Assembly (NCBI RefSeq): GCF_030286045.1 | Contig: NZ_CP127390.1 | Span: 1,240,001-1,304,000, forward strand | DNA length: 64,000 bases | DNA from: Propionimicrobium sp. PCR01-08-3 | GTDB lineage: Bacteria > Actinomycetota > Actinomycetes > Propionibacteriales > Propionibacteriaceae | Reading direction: 5' to 3' | Shown here: in pieces, positions 44,998-54,055 of the stretch | Layout of the letters: each line of letters begins with the position of its first letter | Numbering within the stretch: the first letter of the stretch is position 1 | The notes under the pieces: model-generated | Database searches by the model: none | The model's input: the letters and a program-made list of their open reading frames with translations, nothing else | What the model was told of the DNA's origin: nothing | Made by a program: the position numbers and the translations under genes

Positions 44998-46023
44998 ATG
45001 CCAGAAAACCAGCTGCCCTGGGGTGAGGCGATCGTCGAGGGAAGCCTCGAATGGTCATTCCTCGCCCCCAGCGATCTTCCCGAGATCGCCGACCTGTGCC
45101 AGGCGATCGAGTATTTCGATGACCCGACCCAGCACCGCGAGTTGTCCGGGCTGCAAGAAGACTTCGACCGTCCGTGGGCCTATCCCTCGAATCATGCGGT
45201 GGTCGGACGCGACAAGGGCGGCACGATCGTCGCCTACGGCTGGAACCACATCACCCCGAGCGACGATCTGCTGCCGCATGCCTGGATGGAGATCGGCGTT
45301 CATCCCGCGTGGCGCCACCACAAGATCGGCGTCAAGCTGGTCGAGTGGCTGATCGACCGGGCCCGCGCCTGGTACCGGCACATCCGTGAGACCCATGTCA
45401 GGATCGGTCCGTTGTGGGTGGGATGCGCAGCCGACGAAGGTTCACGGGTGGCCGACGACCTGCAGGCCAGCGGCCTGCTCGGGCCGCAACGCTGGTTCTG
45501 CGACGCCCATCGCAGCCTGACCGACGCTCCGCACCCGCTCGTGGTGCCTCCTGCCGGGGTTGAGTTGCGTGCGTTCGAACGCGAATGGTCGGAGAAGGTG
45601 CGCCAAGCGCACAACATGGCCTTCGGTACCCGGCACGGTTCCCACGATGTGCCACAGGACGCCTGGCAGGCGTCGCTGGAACGAACCGATTCCCGCCCGG
45701 AGTGGTCGTGGATAGCGGTACCGACCGATGATCGGGATGCGCCGGTGGTCGGGTATGCGATCAACTGCGAGATCATCGACGCACAGACCGGCTGGCGAGA
45801 GGGCTGGACCGAACGCATCGGCGTGGTGCCCGCGTATCAGGGAGCGGGGCTGGCGCATGCGTTACTCGCTGCGTCCATGCAGAGGTTCGCCGACCGCGGT
45901 TGTGTGCTGGCCGGTATCGGGATCGACACCGACAACCTCGCCGAAAGCGAGTCGCTGTTCGGCGGCATGGGGTACCGCTTCGAGGATCGCGTGGTGCTGT
46001 ACGGGGCGACGTTCAACGATTGA
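44998..46023 (+). CDS. tandem-GNAT N-acetyltransferase
   Basis: 341-residue protein with two GNAT folds, N-terminal (about 15-170) and C-terminal (about 185-340). The acetyl-CoA loops are VHPAWRHHKIGVKLVEWL in the first and VVPAYQGAGLAHALLAASM in the second; the second matches the Q-x-x-G-x-A pattern best, so it is probably the active half. The two-domain layout recalls mycothiol synthase MshD, but similarity is not enough for that call. It begins 13 bases after priA, so it is likely cotranscribed with the his operon. Substrate unknown. Confidence 0.8.
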   Translation: MPENQLPWGEAIVEGSLEWSFLAPSDLPEIADLCQAIEYFDDPTQHRELSGLQEDFDRPWAYPSNHAVVGRDKGGTIVAYGWNHITPSDDLLPHAWMEIGVHPAWRHHKIGVKLVEWLIDRARAWYRHIRETHVRIGPLWVGCAADEGSRVADDLQASGLLGPQRWFCDAHRSLTDAPHPLVVPPAGVELRAFEREWSEKVRQAHNMAFGTRHGSHDVPQDAWQASLERTDSRPEWSWIAVPTDDRDAPVVGYAINCEIIDAQTGWREGWTERIGVVPAYQGAGLAHALLAASMQRFADRGCVLAGIGIDTDNLAESESLFGGMGYRFEDRVVLYGATFND

Positions 46024-46228
46024 GAGCGTTCCGGCGAATGCCGGCTGTGGGGGAGTCATTCCGGTTGAGCAGCCGGCTGCGTCGTGCTCGCGGTCGCGTG
46101 CTCACCGAGGTTGTCGGCCTGCCCGGCGCACCGATTCCCCGAGGCCCGGTTACCTTGTGCGAGGCCTTTCTCGGGTTCGACTATGATGAGCAAGGTTTGT
46201 TGGTAGGGACGTAGGGGGTTAGCCAGGT

Positions 46229-47029
46229 ATGTCAGGCCACTCGAAGTGGGCAACCACGAAGCACAAGAAGGCCGCTATCGATGCCAAGCGCGGCAAATTG
46301 TTCGCCAAGCTCATCAAGAACATCGAGGTGGCGGCCAGGATCGGTGGCGGCGACCTGAGCGGCAACCCGACGCTGTTCGATGCGGTTCAAAAAGCCAAGA
46401 AAAACTCGGTGCCCAATGACAACATCGACCGCGCCGTCAAGCGTGGTTCGGGTGAGGGCGCCGACGCGGTCAACTACGAGTCGATCATGTATGAGGCCTA
46501 CGGCCCGGCAGGTGTGGCGATCTTGATCGAGTGCCTGACCGACAACCGCAACCGCGCGATCTCCGATGTGCGGATCGCCGTCACCCGCAACGGCGGATCG
46601 ATGGCCGACGGCGGTTCGGTGCAGCGGCTGTTCAACCGTAAGGGCGTGGTCACCGTTGCCAAGGAGCAGGAGATCGACACCGACTCCCGCAAGACGCAGA
46701 CCCGCACGATCACCGAGGACGACCTGCTGGAAGCCACCATCGAGGCCAACGCGGAGGACATCTCCGACGAAGGCGACACCTTCGAGCTGACCAGCGACCC
46801 GAACGATCTGGTGGACGTCCGCAAGGCCGTCCAGGCCGCCGGAATCGACTACGACTCGGCTGAGGTGCAGTTCGTCGCCAGCTTCGATCAGAGTGTCGAC
46901 TCCGTTGACGAGGCACAGAAGCTCTTCCGCATCGTCGACGCCCTGGAAGATCTCGACGATGTCCAGACCGTCTTCACTAACGCCGACCTGACCGACGAGG
47001 TGCAGCAGGCACTCGACGAACAGGAGTGA
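46229..47029 (+). CDS. yebC: YebC/PmpR family protein
   Basis: 266-residue YebC-family protein; members bind DNA as regulators or help ribosomes through proline-rich stretches. [37 protein letters not shown] at the N-terminus is the family signature, with [12 protein letters not shown] and [22 protein letters not shown] following. The conserved location upstream of ruvCAB supports the call. AGGGGG lies about 14 bases upstream of the ATG, and TATGAT at 46182-46187 is a possible -10. Confidence 0.95.
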   Translation: MSGHSKWATTKHKKAAIDAKRGKLFAKLIKNIEVAARIGGGDLSGNPTLFDAVQKAKKNSVPNDNIDRAVKRGSGEGADAVNYESIMYEAYGPAGVAILIECLTDNRNRAISDVRIAVTRNGGSMADGGSVQRLFNRKGVVTVAKEQEIDTDSRKTQTRTITEDDLLEATIEANAEDISDEGDTFELTSDPNDLVDVRKAVQAAGIDYDSAEVQFVASFDQSVDSVDEAQKLFRIVDALEDLDDVQTVFTNADLTDEVQQALDEQE

Positions 47030-47233
47030 GCCCCTTCCTCCGTCGACCGAGCGTGGGCGGCGCTGCCGGTGCCCTCGCTGAGCCCGATCGCCAGGTGAGT
47101 CTGCTCCTTCAGCAGCGACAGCGTGGGTAGCGGTGATGGCAACGGCGCGCCTGCACCCCGGCAGGTGGCCGAGACACTAGAATCCGAACAGACGTTCGGT
47201 ACTGGCGCCTCGGCGCTCGGCTTGGTGGTGTGC

Positions 47234-47776
47234 ATGCGGATTCTTGGAGTCGATCCCGGATTGACCCGATGCGGCGTGGGCGTGATCGACGCAGCGTCGA
47301 TACGCAATCCTAAACTCGTCGATGTCGGTGTGATCCGTACTCCTGCCGACCTCGATCATGCCCACCGGCTGCTCGCCATCGAGCAGGGCCTCGAATCCTG
47401 GATACAGGCCAACAGGCCGGACGCCATCGCCGTAGAACGGGTATTCGCCCAGCACAACAAACAGTCGGTCACCGGTACCGCCCAGGCGGCCGGCATCGCC
47501 ATGCTGATCGCCGCGCGGCACTCGATTCCGGTCGTGCTGCACACCCCCACAGAAGTGAAGGCCGCCATCACCGGATCCGGGGCCGCTGACAAGGCCCAGG
47601 TGGGGGCGATGGTCGTCCGTATCCTCAAACTGGACGCGGTACCCAAACCCGCCGATGCGGCGGACGCTGTCGCGCTGGCCCTGTGTCATCTATGGCGTGG
47701 CGGCGCCGTCAACAGATATGCGGCCGCCGCCGAGGCCCACGCGGCGAAGATCCGGGTCAGGACAGGTGGACGATGA
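47234..47776 (+). CDS. ruvC: Holliday junction resolvase RuvC
   Basis: Endonuclease that cuts Holliday junctions. 180 residues. The acidic residues are at ILGVDPGLTRCG (Asp7), AVERVFAQ (Glu near 69) and ADAADAVALALCH (Asp residues near 140). ATG 47234 is chosen since the motif starts within seven residues; the frame continues upstream without conserved sequence. TAGAAT at 47178-47183 may be the operon -10, giving a UTR of about 45 bases. It overlaps ruvA by four bases. Confidence 0.96.
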   Translation: MRILGVDPGLTRCGVGVIDAASIRNPKLVDVGVIRTPADLDHAHRLLAIEQGLESWIQANRPDAIAVERVFAQHNKQSVTGTAQAAGIAMLIAARHSIPVVLHTPTEVKAAITGSGAADKAQVGAMVVRILKLDAVPKPADAADAVALALCHLWRGGAVNRYAAAAEAHAAKIRVRTGGR

Positions 47777-48387
47777 TTTCTCAACTCAGCGGAGCGGTGG
47801 CGGCTCTCGGCCCGAACTGGGCGGTCGTCGACGTCTCGGGAGTCGGATTCAAGGTGGCCTGCACCCCGGCCACGGCGGCCGGACTGCGGCCCGGTGAACA
47901 ATGCTTGTTGCTCACCACCTTGATCGTCCGCGAAGACGCCCTCACGCTCTATGGCTTCGCCGAGGCCAGCGAGCGGGCCGCCTTCGATCTGCTGCTGACC
48001 GCATCGGGAGTCGGACCCAAGCTGGCGCTGGCGGCGATCTCGGTGTTGAATCCCGCCGAACTGGTGGGCGCGATCCAGCAGGACAACGTCGCGGCGCTCG
48101 TCAAGGTTCCCGGTATCGGACGCAAGGGGGCCGAAAAGATCATCGTCGAGTTGCGGGACAAGGTTGCGATACTCGCCGCCGACCTCGAACCGGTGGCCCC
48201 GCCTGCGACCGACAGCAGTTCGGAGCTGTGGCGAGAACAGGTCGCCAGCGGCCTGGAGGGGCTCGGCTGGTCGTCCAAGGACGCGGACGCCGCGGTCGAG
48301 AAGGTCGCGCCGCTGGTCGACGACGATCCGCGGGTCTCGCTGGGTAGGCTGATGAAGGCGGCCCTTCAATCGCTGGCCCGATCATGA
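47773..48387 (+). CDS. ruvA: Holliday junction branch-migration protein RuvA
   Basis: Tetrameric junction-binding subunit of RuvAB. 204 residues. MISQLSGAVAALGPNWAVVDVSGVGFKV is the OB-fold start, followed by two helix-hairpin-helix motifs (LLTASGVGPKLALAAIS and LVKVPGIGRKGAEKIIVELRDK) and a C-terminal RuvB-binding domain after an acidic linker. AGGTGG precedes the ATG, which overlaps ruvC by four bases. Confidence 0.96.
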   Translation: MISQLSGAVAALGPNWAVVDVSGVGFKVACTPATAAGLRPGEQCLLLTTLIVREDALTLYGFAEASERAAFDLLLTASGVGPKLALAAISVLNPAELVGAIQQDNVAALVKVPGIGRKGAEKIIVELRDKVAILAADLEPVAPPATDSSSELWREQVASGLEGLGWSSKDADAAVEKVAPLVDDDPRVSLGRLMKAALQSLARS

Positions 48388-48414
48388 CCACCTCAATCTG
48401 AACAAGGACGCGTT

Positions 48415-49476
48415 TTGGCTGATTCTCCGGTTGACCCCCGGCATTCGCCGGTGGACCCGTGGCCGGCACCCGAAGAGGTGGCCGCCGAGGGGGCGTTGCG
48501 TCCATCGACACTGGCCGACTTCGAAGGCCAGCCCAGAGTCGCCGACCAACTCAGCCTGGTGCTGCAAGCGGCCAAGCATCGCGGCAGCACCCCCGACCAC
48601 GTGCTGTTGTCGGGCCCGCCCGGGCTGGGCAAGACGACGTTGGCGATGATCATCGCCAACGAGATGAGTGTGCCGCTGCACATCACGTCGGGCCCGGCCA
48701 TCCAGCATGCGGGCGACCTCGCGGCCATCTTGTCGGGGTTGAGTGAAGGCGAAGTGCTGTTCCTCGACGAGATTCACCGGATGAGCCGCCCGGCCGAAGA
48801 GATGCTCTATCTGGCGATGGAAGATTTCCGGGTCGATGTGGTGGTCGGCAAGGGTCCCGGAGCCACCGCGATCCCGATCGAGATCCCGCCCTTCACCCTG
48901 GTGGGCGCCACTACCAGGGCTGGCCTGTTGCCCGGGCCGCTGCGCGACCGTTTCGGTTTCACCGCCCAACTCGACTACTACGGCGCAAACGATCTGCAGC
49001 AGATTGCGATGCGTTCGGCGGCGAAACTCGGCATCAGCCTGGACGCCGCCTCCGCTGCGGAGATAGCCCGGCGCTCCCGCGGCACGCCACGCATCACTAA
49101 CCGGCTGCTTCGCCGGGTGCGCGACTATGCGCAGGTGAACAACGCCGGGACGGTGACCGAGCAGCTGGCCCGCGACGCCCTGGAGCTCTACGAGGTCGAT
49201 CCGCTGGGCCTGGACCGGCTCGATCGCGCGGTACTGGATTCGATCTGCCGCAAATTCGGCGGGGGACCGGTCGGACTGTCGACCCTGGCGATCAGCGTCG
49301 CCGAGGAGACCGAGACGATCGAGGAGGTCGCCGAACCCTTCCTGGTCAGGTTGGGGTTTTTGATGCGTACTCCCCGTGGACGCGTGGCCACCCCGGCAGG
49401 CTGGGCGCACCTGGGCCTGAGGCCACCGGCGCGCGAGGAGTCATCCGGGCAGCCGGGACTCTTCGGCGAGAATTAG
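48415..49476 (+). CDS. ruvB: Holliday junction helicase RuvB
   Basis: AAA+ motor of branch migration. 353 residues. Walker [12 protein letters not shown] near residue 70, Walker [10 protein letters not shown], sensor 1 [19 protein letters not shown] with the Arg finger, and the C-terminal winged helix are all present. The start is an unusual TTG at 48415, 8 bases after AAGGA; no ATG or GTG is placed well for the conserved N-terminus. It lies 27 bases after ruvA. A 357-base gap to yajC follows. Confidence 0.96.
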   Translation: MADSPVDPRHSPVDPWPAPEEVAAEGALRPSTLADFEGQPRVADQLSLVLQAAKHRGSTPDHVLLSGPPGLGKTTLAMIIANEMSVPLHITSGPAIQHAGDLAAILSGLSEGEVLFLDEIHRMSRPAEEMLYLAMEDFRVDVVVGKGPGATAIPIEIPPFTLVGATTRAGLLPGPLRDRFGFTAQLDYYGANDLQQIAMRSAAKLGISLDAASAAEIARRSRGTPRITNRLLRRVRDYAQVNNAGTVTEQLARDALELYEVDPLGLDRLDRAVLDSICRKFGGGPVGLSTLAISVAEETETIEEVAEPFLVRLGFLMRTPRGRVATPAGWAHLGLRPPAREESSGQPGLFGEN

Positions 49477-49833
49477 TATCCCGCGGAGGATTCTCGCCGA
49501 GCCAATTCTTTGTCAGCCTCTCGATGACGCCGCGATCCACCTGCGGCTGTCCATGGCAGTCGCATCCGCACCACACCCGCCGAATTTGAGCGGGCCGGCC
49601 GCTGCAGTCGGCCGTGCCCGCGCTGGCCACTGAGCGCGAAGGGTTCGTACTGTCTCCAGGTCGTAGTACCGCGCACCGCCGATCATGCTGTGGGTCGAAA
49701 TCACCGCAACTGCGGTGGGCGGATGTGGTGATCATCGATTGAATCGGTAGGATCGGCGTGGCGCGTGACTTTGCGCGCGTGCTCCTGCACGTCCAGGCAA
49801 CGGCCTGGTTGCCGACTAGTGAGGTTGTCTTCA
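49477..49833. other. intergenic region between ruvB and yajC; possible gene relic
   Basis: No intact gene is convincing. On the minus strand, two short frames (reading GGARYYDLETVRTLRAQWP near 49690-49640 and VVRMRLPWTAAGGS near 49575) look protein-like but are out of frame with each other and match no family that I can name. TAGGAT at 49748-49753 is a possible -10 for yajC. Confidence 0.25.
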
Positions 49834-50391
49834 ATGGAAATCCTGCTCATCTTGGCCGTTTTCATCGGCCTGATGTATTTCATGACCATCCGGCCGCAGA
49901 AGAAGCGGATGGACGAGCAGCGCAAGATGCTCGAGGCTTTGCAGCCGGGAGCCCGGGTGCTGCTCAATTCCGGTATTTTCGGCACGATCCGCGCCACCGG
50001 CGAACAGCAGATGGTCGTCGAGCTGGCACCGGGCACCGAGGTGACGGTGCTCAAGCAAACGGTGGCCCGGGTTGCGAACCCGGACGAGGAAGAATTCGAG
50101 TACTCCGACACCGACACCCCCGAGGCACTGACCGACACCTTCAGCTCCGATGAGGAGCCCGGCGCCGTGGCCCCGAGCGACGACCTTGCCTTCCAGGACC
50201 CGGACGTCGAGACTGCCTTCCGGGACCCTGACGCCATCACCGGCGAGGCTGCCGAGGTACCGCCGGCATCGGACGACGATGTGCAGTCCGGCGATGTCAT
50301 CTACCGGCCGGGTGAGAACTCGATCTATCAAGCCGGCCAGGCCGAGGAGAACGCCACCGACGATGCCGGCGAGCGCCCGACCGAACGCTGA
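49834..50391 (+). CDS. yajC: preprotein translocase subunit YajC
   Basis: Single-span membrane partner of SecDF. 185 residues, longer than the 100-110 usual in proteobacteria because of an acidic Pro/Asp/Glu-rich tail from about residue 85. The N-terminal span is EILLILAVFIGLMYFM, followed by TIRPQKKRMDEQRKMLEALQPGARVLLNSGIFGTI, the conserved YajC core. The ATG at 49834 directly precedes the span; GAGG is about 9 bases upstream. It is the first gene of the yajC-secD-secF-apt cluster. Confidence 0.95.
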   Translation: MEILLILAVFIGLMYFMTIRPQKKRMDEQRKMLEALQPGARVLLNSGIFGTIRATGEQQMVVELAPGTEVTVLKQTVARVANPDEEEFEYSDTDTPEALTDTFSSDEEPGAVAPSDDLAFQDPDVETAFRDPDAITGEAAEVPPASDDDVQSGDVIYRPGENSIYQAGQAEENATDDAGERPTER

Positions 50392-50406
50392 CGGGAGCGC
50401 GCCCAA

Positions 50407-52149
50407 GTGGCATCATCTGCAAAATCCACAAGTACATTCAAACCCGGGCGCACCCTGATCGGGTTCGTCATCGTGGTCGCCATGCTCTTCGGCCTGATGG
50501 CCTTGACCGGCACCTGGACGCCCCGGCTGGGTCTCGACCTGCGTGGCGGGACGACCATCACGTTGACCGCCCGCACCGAAGACGGCAGCACCGTGCCCAG
50601 GGAGAATCTGGAGACGGCGCGCGGCATCATCCAAAATCGCGTCGACTCGCTGGGCGTCGGCGAATCGTCGGTGACGATCCAGGGCAACGACAAGATCGAG
50701 GTCGCGGTGCCGAATATGGGCAGCGATGAACTCGTCGAGCTGGTCGGCGCCACCGCCAAGCTGGCCTTCCGGCCGGTGATCGCCGTTCAAGAGGTGCAGC
50801 CGGCCGCCACCGAGACAACCGAGCCGTCCGCCGAGGCGACGCCGAGCGACCAGGCCACATCCGAGGCTACTGAGACCGGTAGCCCGAGCGCCGCGGCAAG
50901 CACTGCACAACGCCGGCCGGTGCCGCAACTGCCCACGGAGCCGCCGGCCTCAAGCACTCCGCGTCCGACCGCTCCCGGCGATGAAGAGCTGAGCCTGGAC
51001 GACGAGCTGAACTACAGCCCGACCGACCAGGACGTCGACGACTATCTCGCCTACCAGTGCGGCGACGACTTTCCCGACGTCGTCGATCAGCCGCTGATCG
51101 CCTGCGACGAGACCGGCACCGCGAAGTACTTCCTCGGTCCGGTCATCCTGAGCGGCGAACACGTCACCGACGCGTCGGCCGGCATTCCGCAGGGCGAGGT
51201 GTCGTGGATCGTCTCGCTGAGTTTTGACGACCAGGGCTCGGCGACCTTCGCCGACGCCACCGAGGCACTTTCGGCCAATCAGCAGCCGCAGAACCAGTTC
51301 GCCATCGTCCTGGACAGCGAAGTGATCTCTGCCCCGAGCGTGAGCGAACGCATCTCGGGCGGGCAAGCGTCCATCTCGGGCACCGGCATCACCGAGGACA
51401 CCGCCAAGGCGCTGGCGTCCACCCTGCGGTATGGCTCGCTGCCGGTCGACTTGGAGACCAGTTCGGTCGACACGGTTTCGCCGGCTCTGGGTGGCAACCA
51501 GATGACCGCCGGCCTGATCGCAGGGCTGATCGGCTTGGCCTTGGTGCTGGTCTACAGCCTGGTTTACTACCGTGGCCTGACGCTCGTGGTCGCGGGATCC
51601 CTGGTGGCTGCGGCGACCGTCACCTACGCGGTGATGGTGTTGCTCGGCTCTGCGGTCGGGTTCGCCCTCAACCTGCCCGGTATCGCCGGCGCGATCGTGG
51701 CCATCGGTGTGACGGCCGACTCCTTCGTCGTCTACTTCGAACGAATACGTGACGAGATTCGCGACGGACACTCGCTGCGTCACTCCATCCAATCGGGCTG
51801 GCACAAGGCCCGGGGCACCATTCTGATGGCCGACGGCGTGCAACTGCTGGCTGCGGTGGTGCTCTACTTCTTGGCCATCGGCTCGGTGAAGGGATTCGCG
51901 TTCACGCTCGGCGTGACGACCGCCATCGATCTGCTGCTGGTGATCTTCTTCACCCATCCGCTGATGACGGTGCTGGGCCGGACGAAGTTCTTCGGCCAGG
52001 GCCACAAGAACTCCGGGCTCGATCCCGCTCACCTCGGGGTGAGCCGCGCGTCCCTGCTCGGACGCCGGGGCACCACCCGCAAGCGGACCAAGACGCGTAG
52101 TGCCGGCAAATCCGGCAAGCTGCAGGCGGAGGAGGCCAGCAATGAGTGA
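50407..52149 (+). CDS. secD: protein translocase subunit SecD
   Basis: RND-type membrane subunit that uses the proton gradient to pull proteins across the membrane. 580 residues. The first span is at about 15-35, then LGLDLRGGTTITL, a Thr/Glu/Pro/Ala-rich insertion at about 130-200 within the extracytoplasmic P1 domain, and five C-terminal spans with LRYGSLPVDLE, GVTADSFVVYFERIRDE and ADGVQLLAAVVLYFLA. GTG start, with GGGAG upstream. The 3' end overlaps secF by eight bases. Confidence 0.96.
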   Translation: MASSAKSTSTFKPGRTLIGFVIVVAMLFGLMALTGTWTPRLGLDLRGGTTITLTARTEDGSTVPRENLETARGIIQNRVDSLGVGESSVTIQGNDKIEVAVPNMGSDELVELVGATAKLAFRPVIAVQEVQPAATETTEPSAEATPSDQATSEATETGSPSAAASTAQRRPVPQLPTEPPASSTPRPTAPGDEELSLDDELNYSPTDQDVDDYLAYQCGDDFPDVVDQPLIACDETGTAKYFLGPVILSGEHVTDASAGIPQGEVSWIVSLSFDDQGSATFADATEALSANQQPQNQFAIVLDSEVISAPSVSERISGGQASISGTGITEDTAKALASTLRYGSLPVDLETSSVDTVSPALGGNQMTAGLIAGLIGLALVLVYSLVYYRGLTLVVAGSLVAAATVTYAVMVLLGSAVGFALNLPGIAGAIVAIGVTADSFVVYFERIRDEIRDGHSLRHSIQSGWHKARGTILMADGVQLLAAVVLYFLAIGSVKGFAFTLGVTTAIDLLLVIFFTHPLMTVLGRTKFFGQGHKNSGLDPAHLGVSRASLLGRRGTTRKRTKTRSAGKSGKLQAEEASNE

Positions 52150-53398
52150 GGCCACGAAAACCGCGGCGTCCAAGAAGACGACCTTCGCCCACCGGCTGTA
52201 TACCGGCGACTTCCAGTTCGACTTCATGACGCACCGCCGTCGCTGGTACACCTTCAGCGCGGTCCTGCTGTTGATCTCGGTGCTGGCAGTATCTGTTCGC
52301 GGGCTGAACCTCGGCATCGAGTTCGTGGGCGGATCGGTCTTCCAGGCCCCGACCCAGGTCAATTCGCAGACCATCGATGACTTCGCTCGCGCGGCGAACG
52401 ACTCGGAAGTCGCCGAGCTGGACACCCAGGTCAATACGGTCGGCGACCAGACGGTGCGCATCCAGACCCGCAGCCTCGACAACGACGAGGTCATCCAGGT
52501 GCGCGAGGCGGTCGCCGAACAGGCCGGCATCGACTCCGACGACGTCGCCTACTCGCTGGTCGGCCCGTCTTGGGGCAAACAGATCACCCAGCAGGCGGTT
52601 GTCGCGCTGGTGGTCTTCCTCGCACTGGTCGGCGTACTGATCTGGGCATACTTCCGGGAGTGGAAGATGTCGGTGTCGGCCCTGGTGGCGCTGCTTCATG
52701 ACCTGATCGTCACCGTCGGCCTTTACGCCCTGGCGGGGTTCTCGGTGACCCCCGCCACGGTGATCGCGGTGCTGACGATTCTGGGCTATTCGCTCTATGA
52801 CACCGTGGTCGTCTTCGACATGGTGCGTGAGCAGACCAAGGATCTCAAGAACCAGTCCCGCACCTACACCCAGGCCGCGAACGCGGCAGTGAATCAGGTG
52901 CTGGTGCGGTCGATCAACACCACGATCATCGCGGTGCTTCCGGTACTGGCGATTCTGGTGGCCGGTCTGGTGGTGCTGGGCGGTGAAGGGCCGCTGGCCG
53001 ATCTCGGCTTGGCCATGCTGATCGGCATGATCGCCGGGGCCTATTCTTCGATCTTCCTGGCCACGCCGATGCTTGCCCAGTTGCGCGAGCGCGAACCCGC
53101 CATGATCAAACACCGCAAGGCGCTGGAGAAGGCACAGCGCCGCGGCAAGACCAAGGTGGTCGCGACCCTCGCGTCAGCAGCAGAGGACGTCAGCCCGACC
53201 AGTGTTCCGCTGGCTGCGGCGCCCGCCGGAGGCGTCCTCGAATTCGCCTCCGACGACACCGAATCGCCGGACGAAGTCCCCTCCGCCTCGTCCGAGGATG
53301 ACAACCAAGGTGAGGGCGAGCCCGCAGACCATGATGGCGAAGCCCGGCCGCGCGTCCAACCGAGTAAGAAGAAGCCTCGTTCGGCAAGGAAGAAGTGA
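52142..53398 (+). CDS. secF: protein translocase subunit SecF
   Basis: RND-type partner of SecD. 418 residues with six spans. NLGIEFVGGSVFQ after the first span, VGPSWGKQITQQAVVALVVF, LTILGYSLYDTVVVFDMVRE and RSINTTIIAVLPVLAI are conserved. The last 100 residues are a polar tail, acidic then Lys/Arg-rich (RVQPSKKKPRSARKK), typical of actinobacterial SecF. The ATG overlaps secD and follows GGAGGAGG. Confidence 0.96.
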   Translation: MSEATKTAASKKTTFAHRLYTGDFQFDFMTHRRRWYTFSAVLLLISVLAVSVRGLNLGIEFVGGSVFQAPTQVNSQTIDDFARAANDSEVAELDTQVNTVGDQTVRIQTRSLDNDEVIQVREAVAEQAGIDSDDVAYSLVGPSWGKQITQQAVVALVVFLALVGVLIWAYFREWKMSVSALVALLHDLIVTVGLYALAGFSVTPATVIAVLTILGYSLYDTVVVFDMVREQTKDLKNQSRTYTQAANAAVNQVLVRSINTTIIAVLPVLAILVAGLVVLGGEGPLADLGLAMLIGMIAGAYSSIFLATPMLAQLREREPAMIKHRKALEKAQRRGKTKVVATLASAAEDVSPTSVPLAAAPAGGVLEFASDDTESPDEVPSASSEDDNQGEGEPADHDGEARPRVQPSKKKPRSARKK

Positions 53399-53399
53399 G

Positions 53400-53939
53400 A
53401 TGGACGAACGGGTAACTCGTGCCGCCGGTCTGATCCGGACCGTGCTCGATTTTCCGAAGCCGGGAGTCAAATTCCGGGACATCACGCCGCTGCTGAGTGA
53501 CGTGCAGGCATTTCGCGGTGTCATCGATGTGATGGCCGAACATGCCCCGGCCGGTCTCGACGCTGTCTGCGGTGTCGAGTCCAGGGGCTTCATCTTCGGT
53601 ACCCCACTCGCCTTGCGGCTCGGGGTCGGTTTCGTCCCGATCCGCAAGCCCGGCAAGCTGCCGGGCACCGTGGTGGAGGAGAGCTTCGACCTGGAATACG
53701 GATCGACGACCTTGGCCATGCATATCGATGCTTTGCAGGCGGGCGATCGGGTGCTGGTGGTGGACGACCTGCTCGCGACCGGCGGAACCCTGCAGGCGTC
53801 GAAGCGCCTGGTGGAGCGGCTGGGGGCGAGCGTGGCGCAGATGCAGGTGGTGCTCGAATTGGCCGGGCTGCCCGGACGCACCCTGTTGGACGCGGCCGGT
53901 GTGAACGATCTTTACTCGCTGATCCGGGTGGATGAATGA
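53400..53939 (+). CDS. apt: adenine phosphoribosyltransferase
   Basis: Salvages adenine to AMP with PRPP. 179 residues. PKPGVKFRDITPLL near the N-terminus, GVESRGFIFG, GFVPIRKPGKLPG and the PRPP loop VLVVDDLLATGGTLQAS are typical. Start ATG 53400 is one base after the secF stop, with AAGGA inside the secF tail. Upstream in-frame extension overlaps secF and is rejected. apt between secF and rel is conserved in actinobacteria. Confidence 0.96.
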   Translation: MDERVTRAAGLIRTVLDFPKPGVKFRDITPLLSDVQAFRGVIDVMAEHAPAGLDAVCGVESRGFIFGTPLALRLGVGFVPIRKPGKLPGTVVEESFDLEYGSTTLAMHIDALQAGDRVLVVDDLLATGGTLQASKRLVERLGASVAQMQVVLELAGLPGRTLLDAAGVNDLYSLIRVDE

Positions 53940-54055
53940 AAGACCAGGATTAAACGTTCCCGGTTGCGCGTTCTGCCGAGGTAATACACTCGGCATCAAC
54001 GTTTGAGCGGGTTCATGGTTGGCCGGCTCGGGCCTGAGAACGGAAGGGGGCGACG

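Noticed and set aside
46024-46228. Possible gene between the GNAT protein and yebC
   Set aside because: The open frame here overlaps the GNAT gene end and has no motif; the stretch more likely holds the yebC promoter (TATGAT at 46182).
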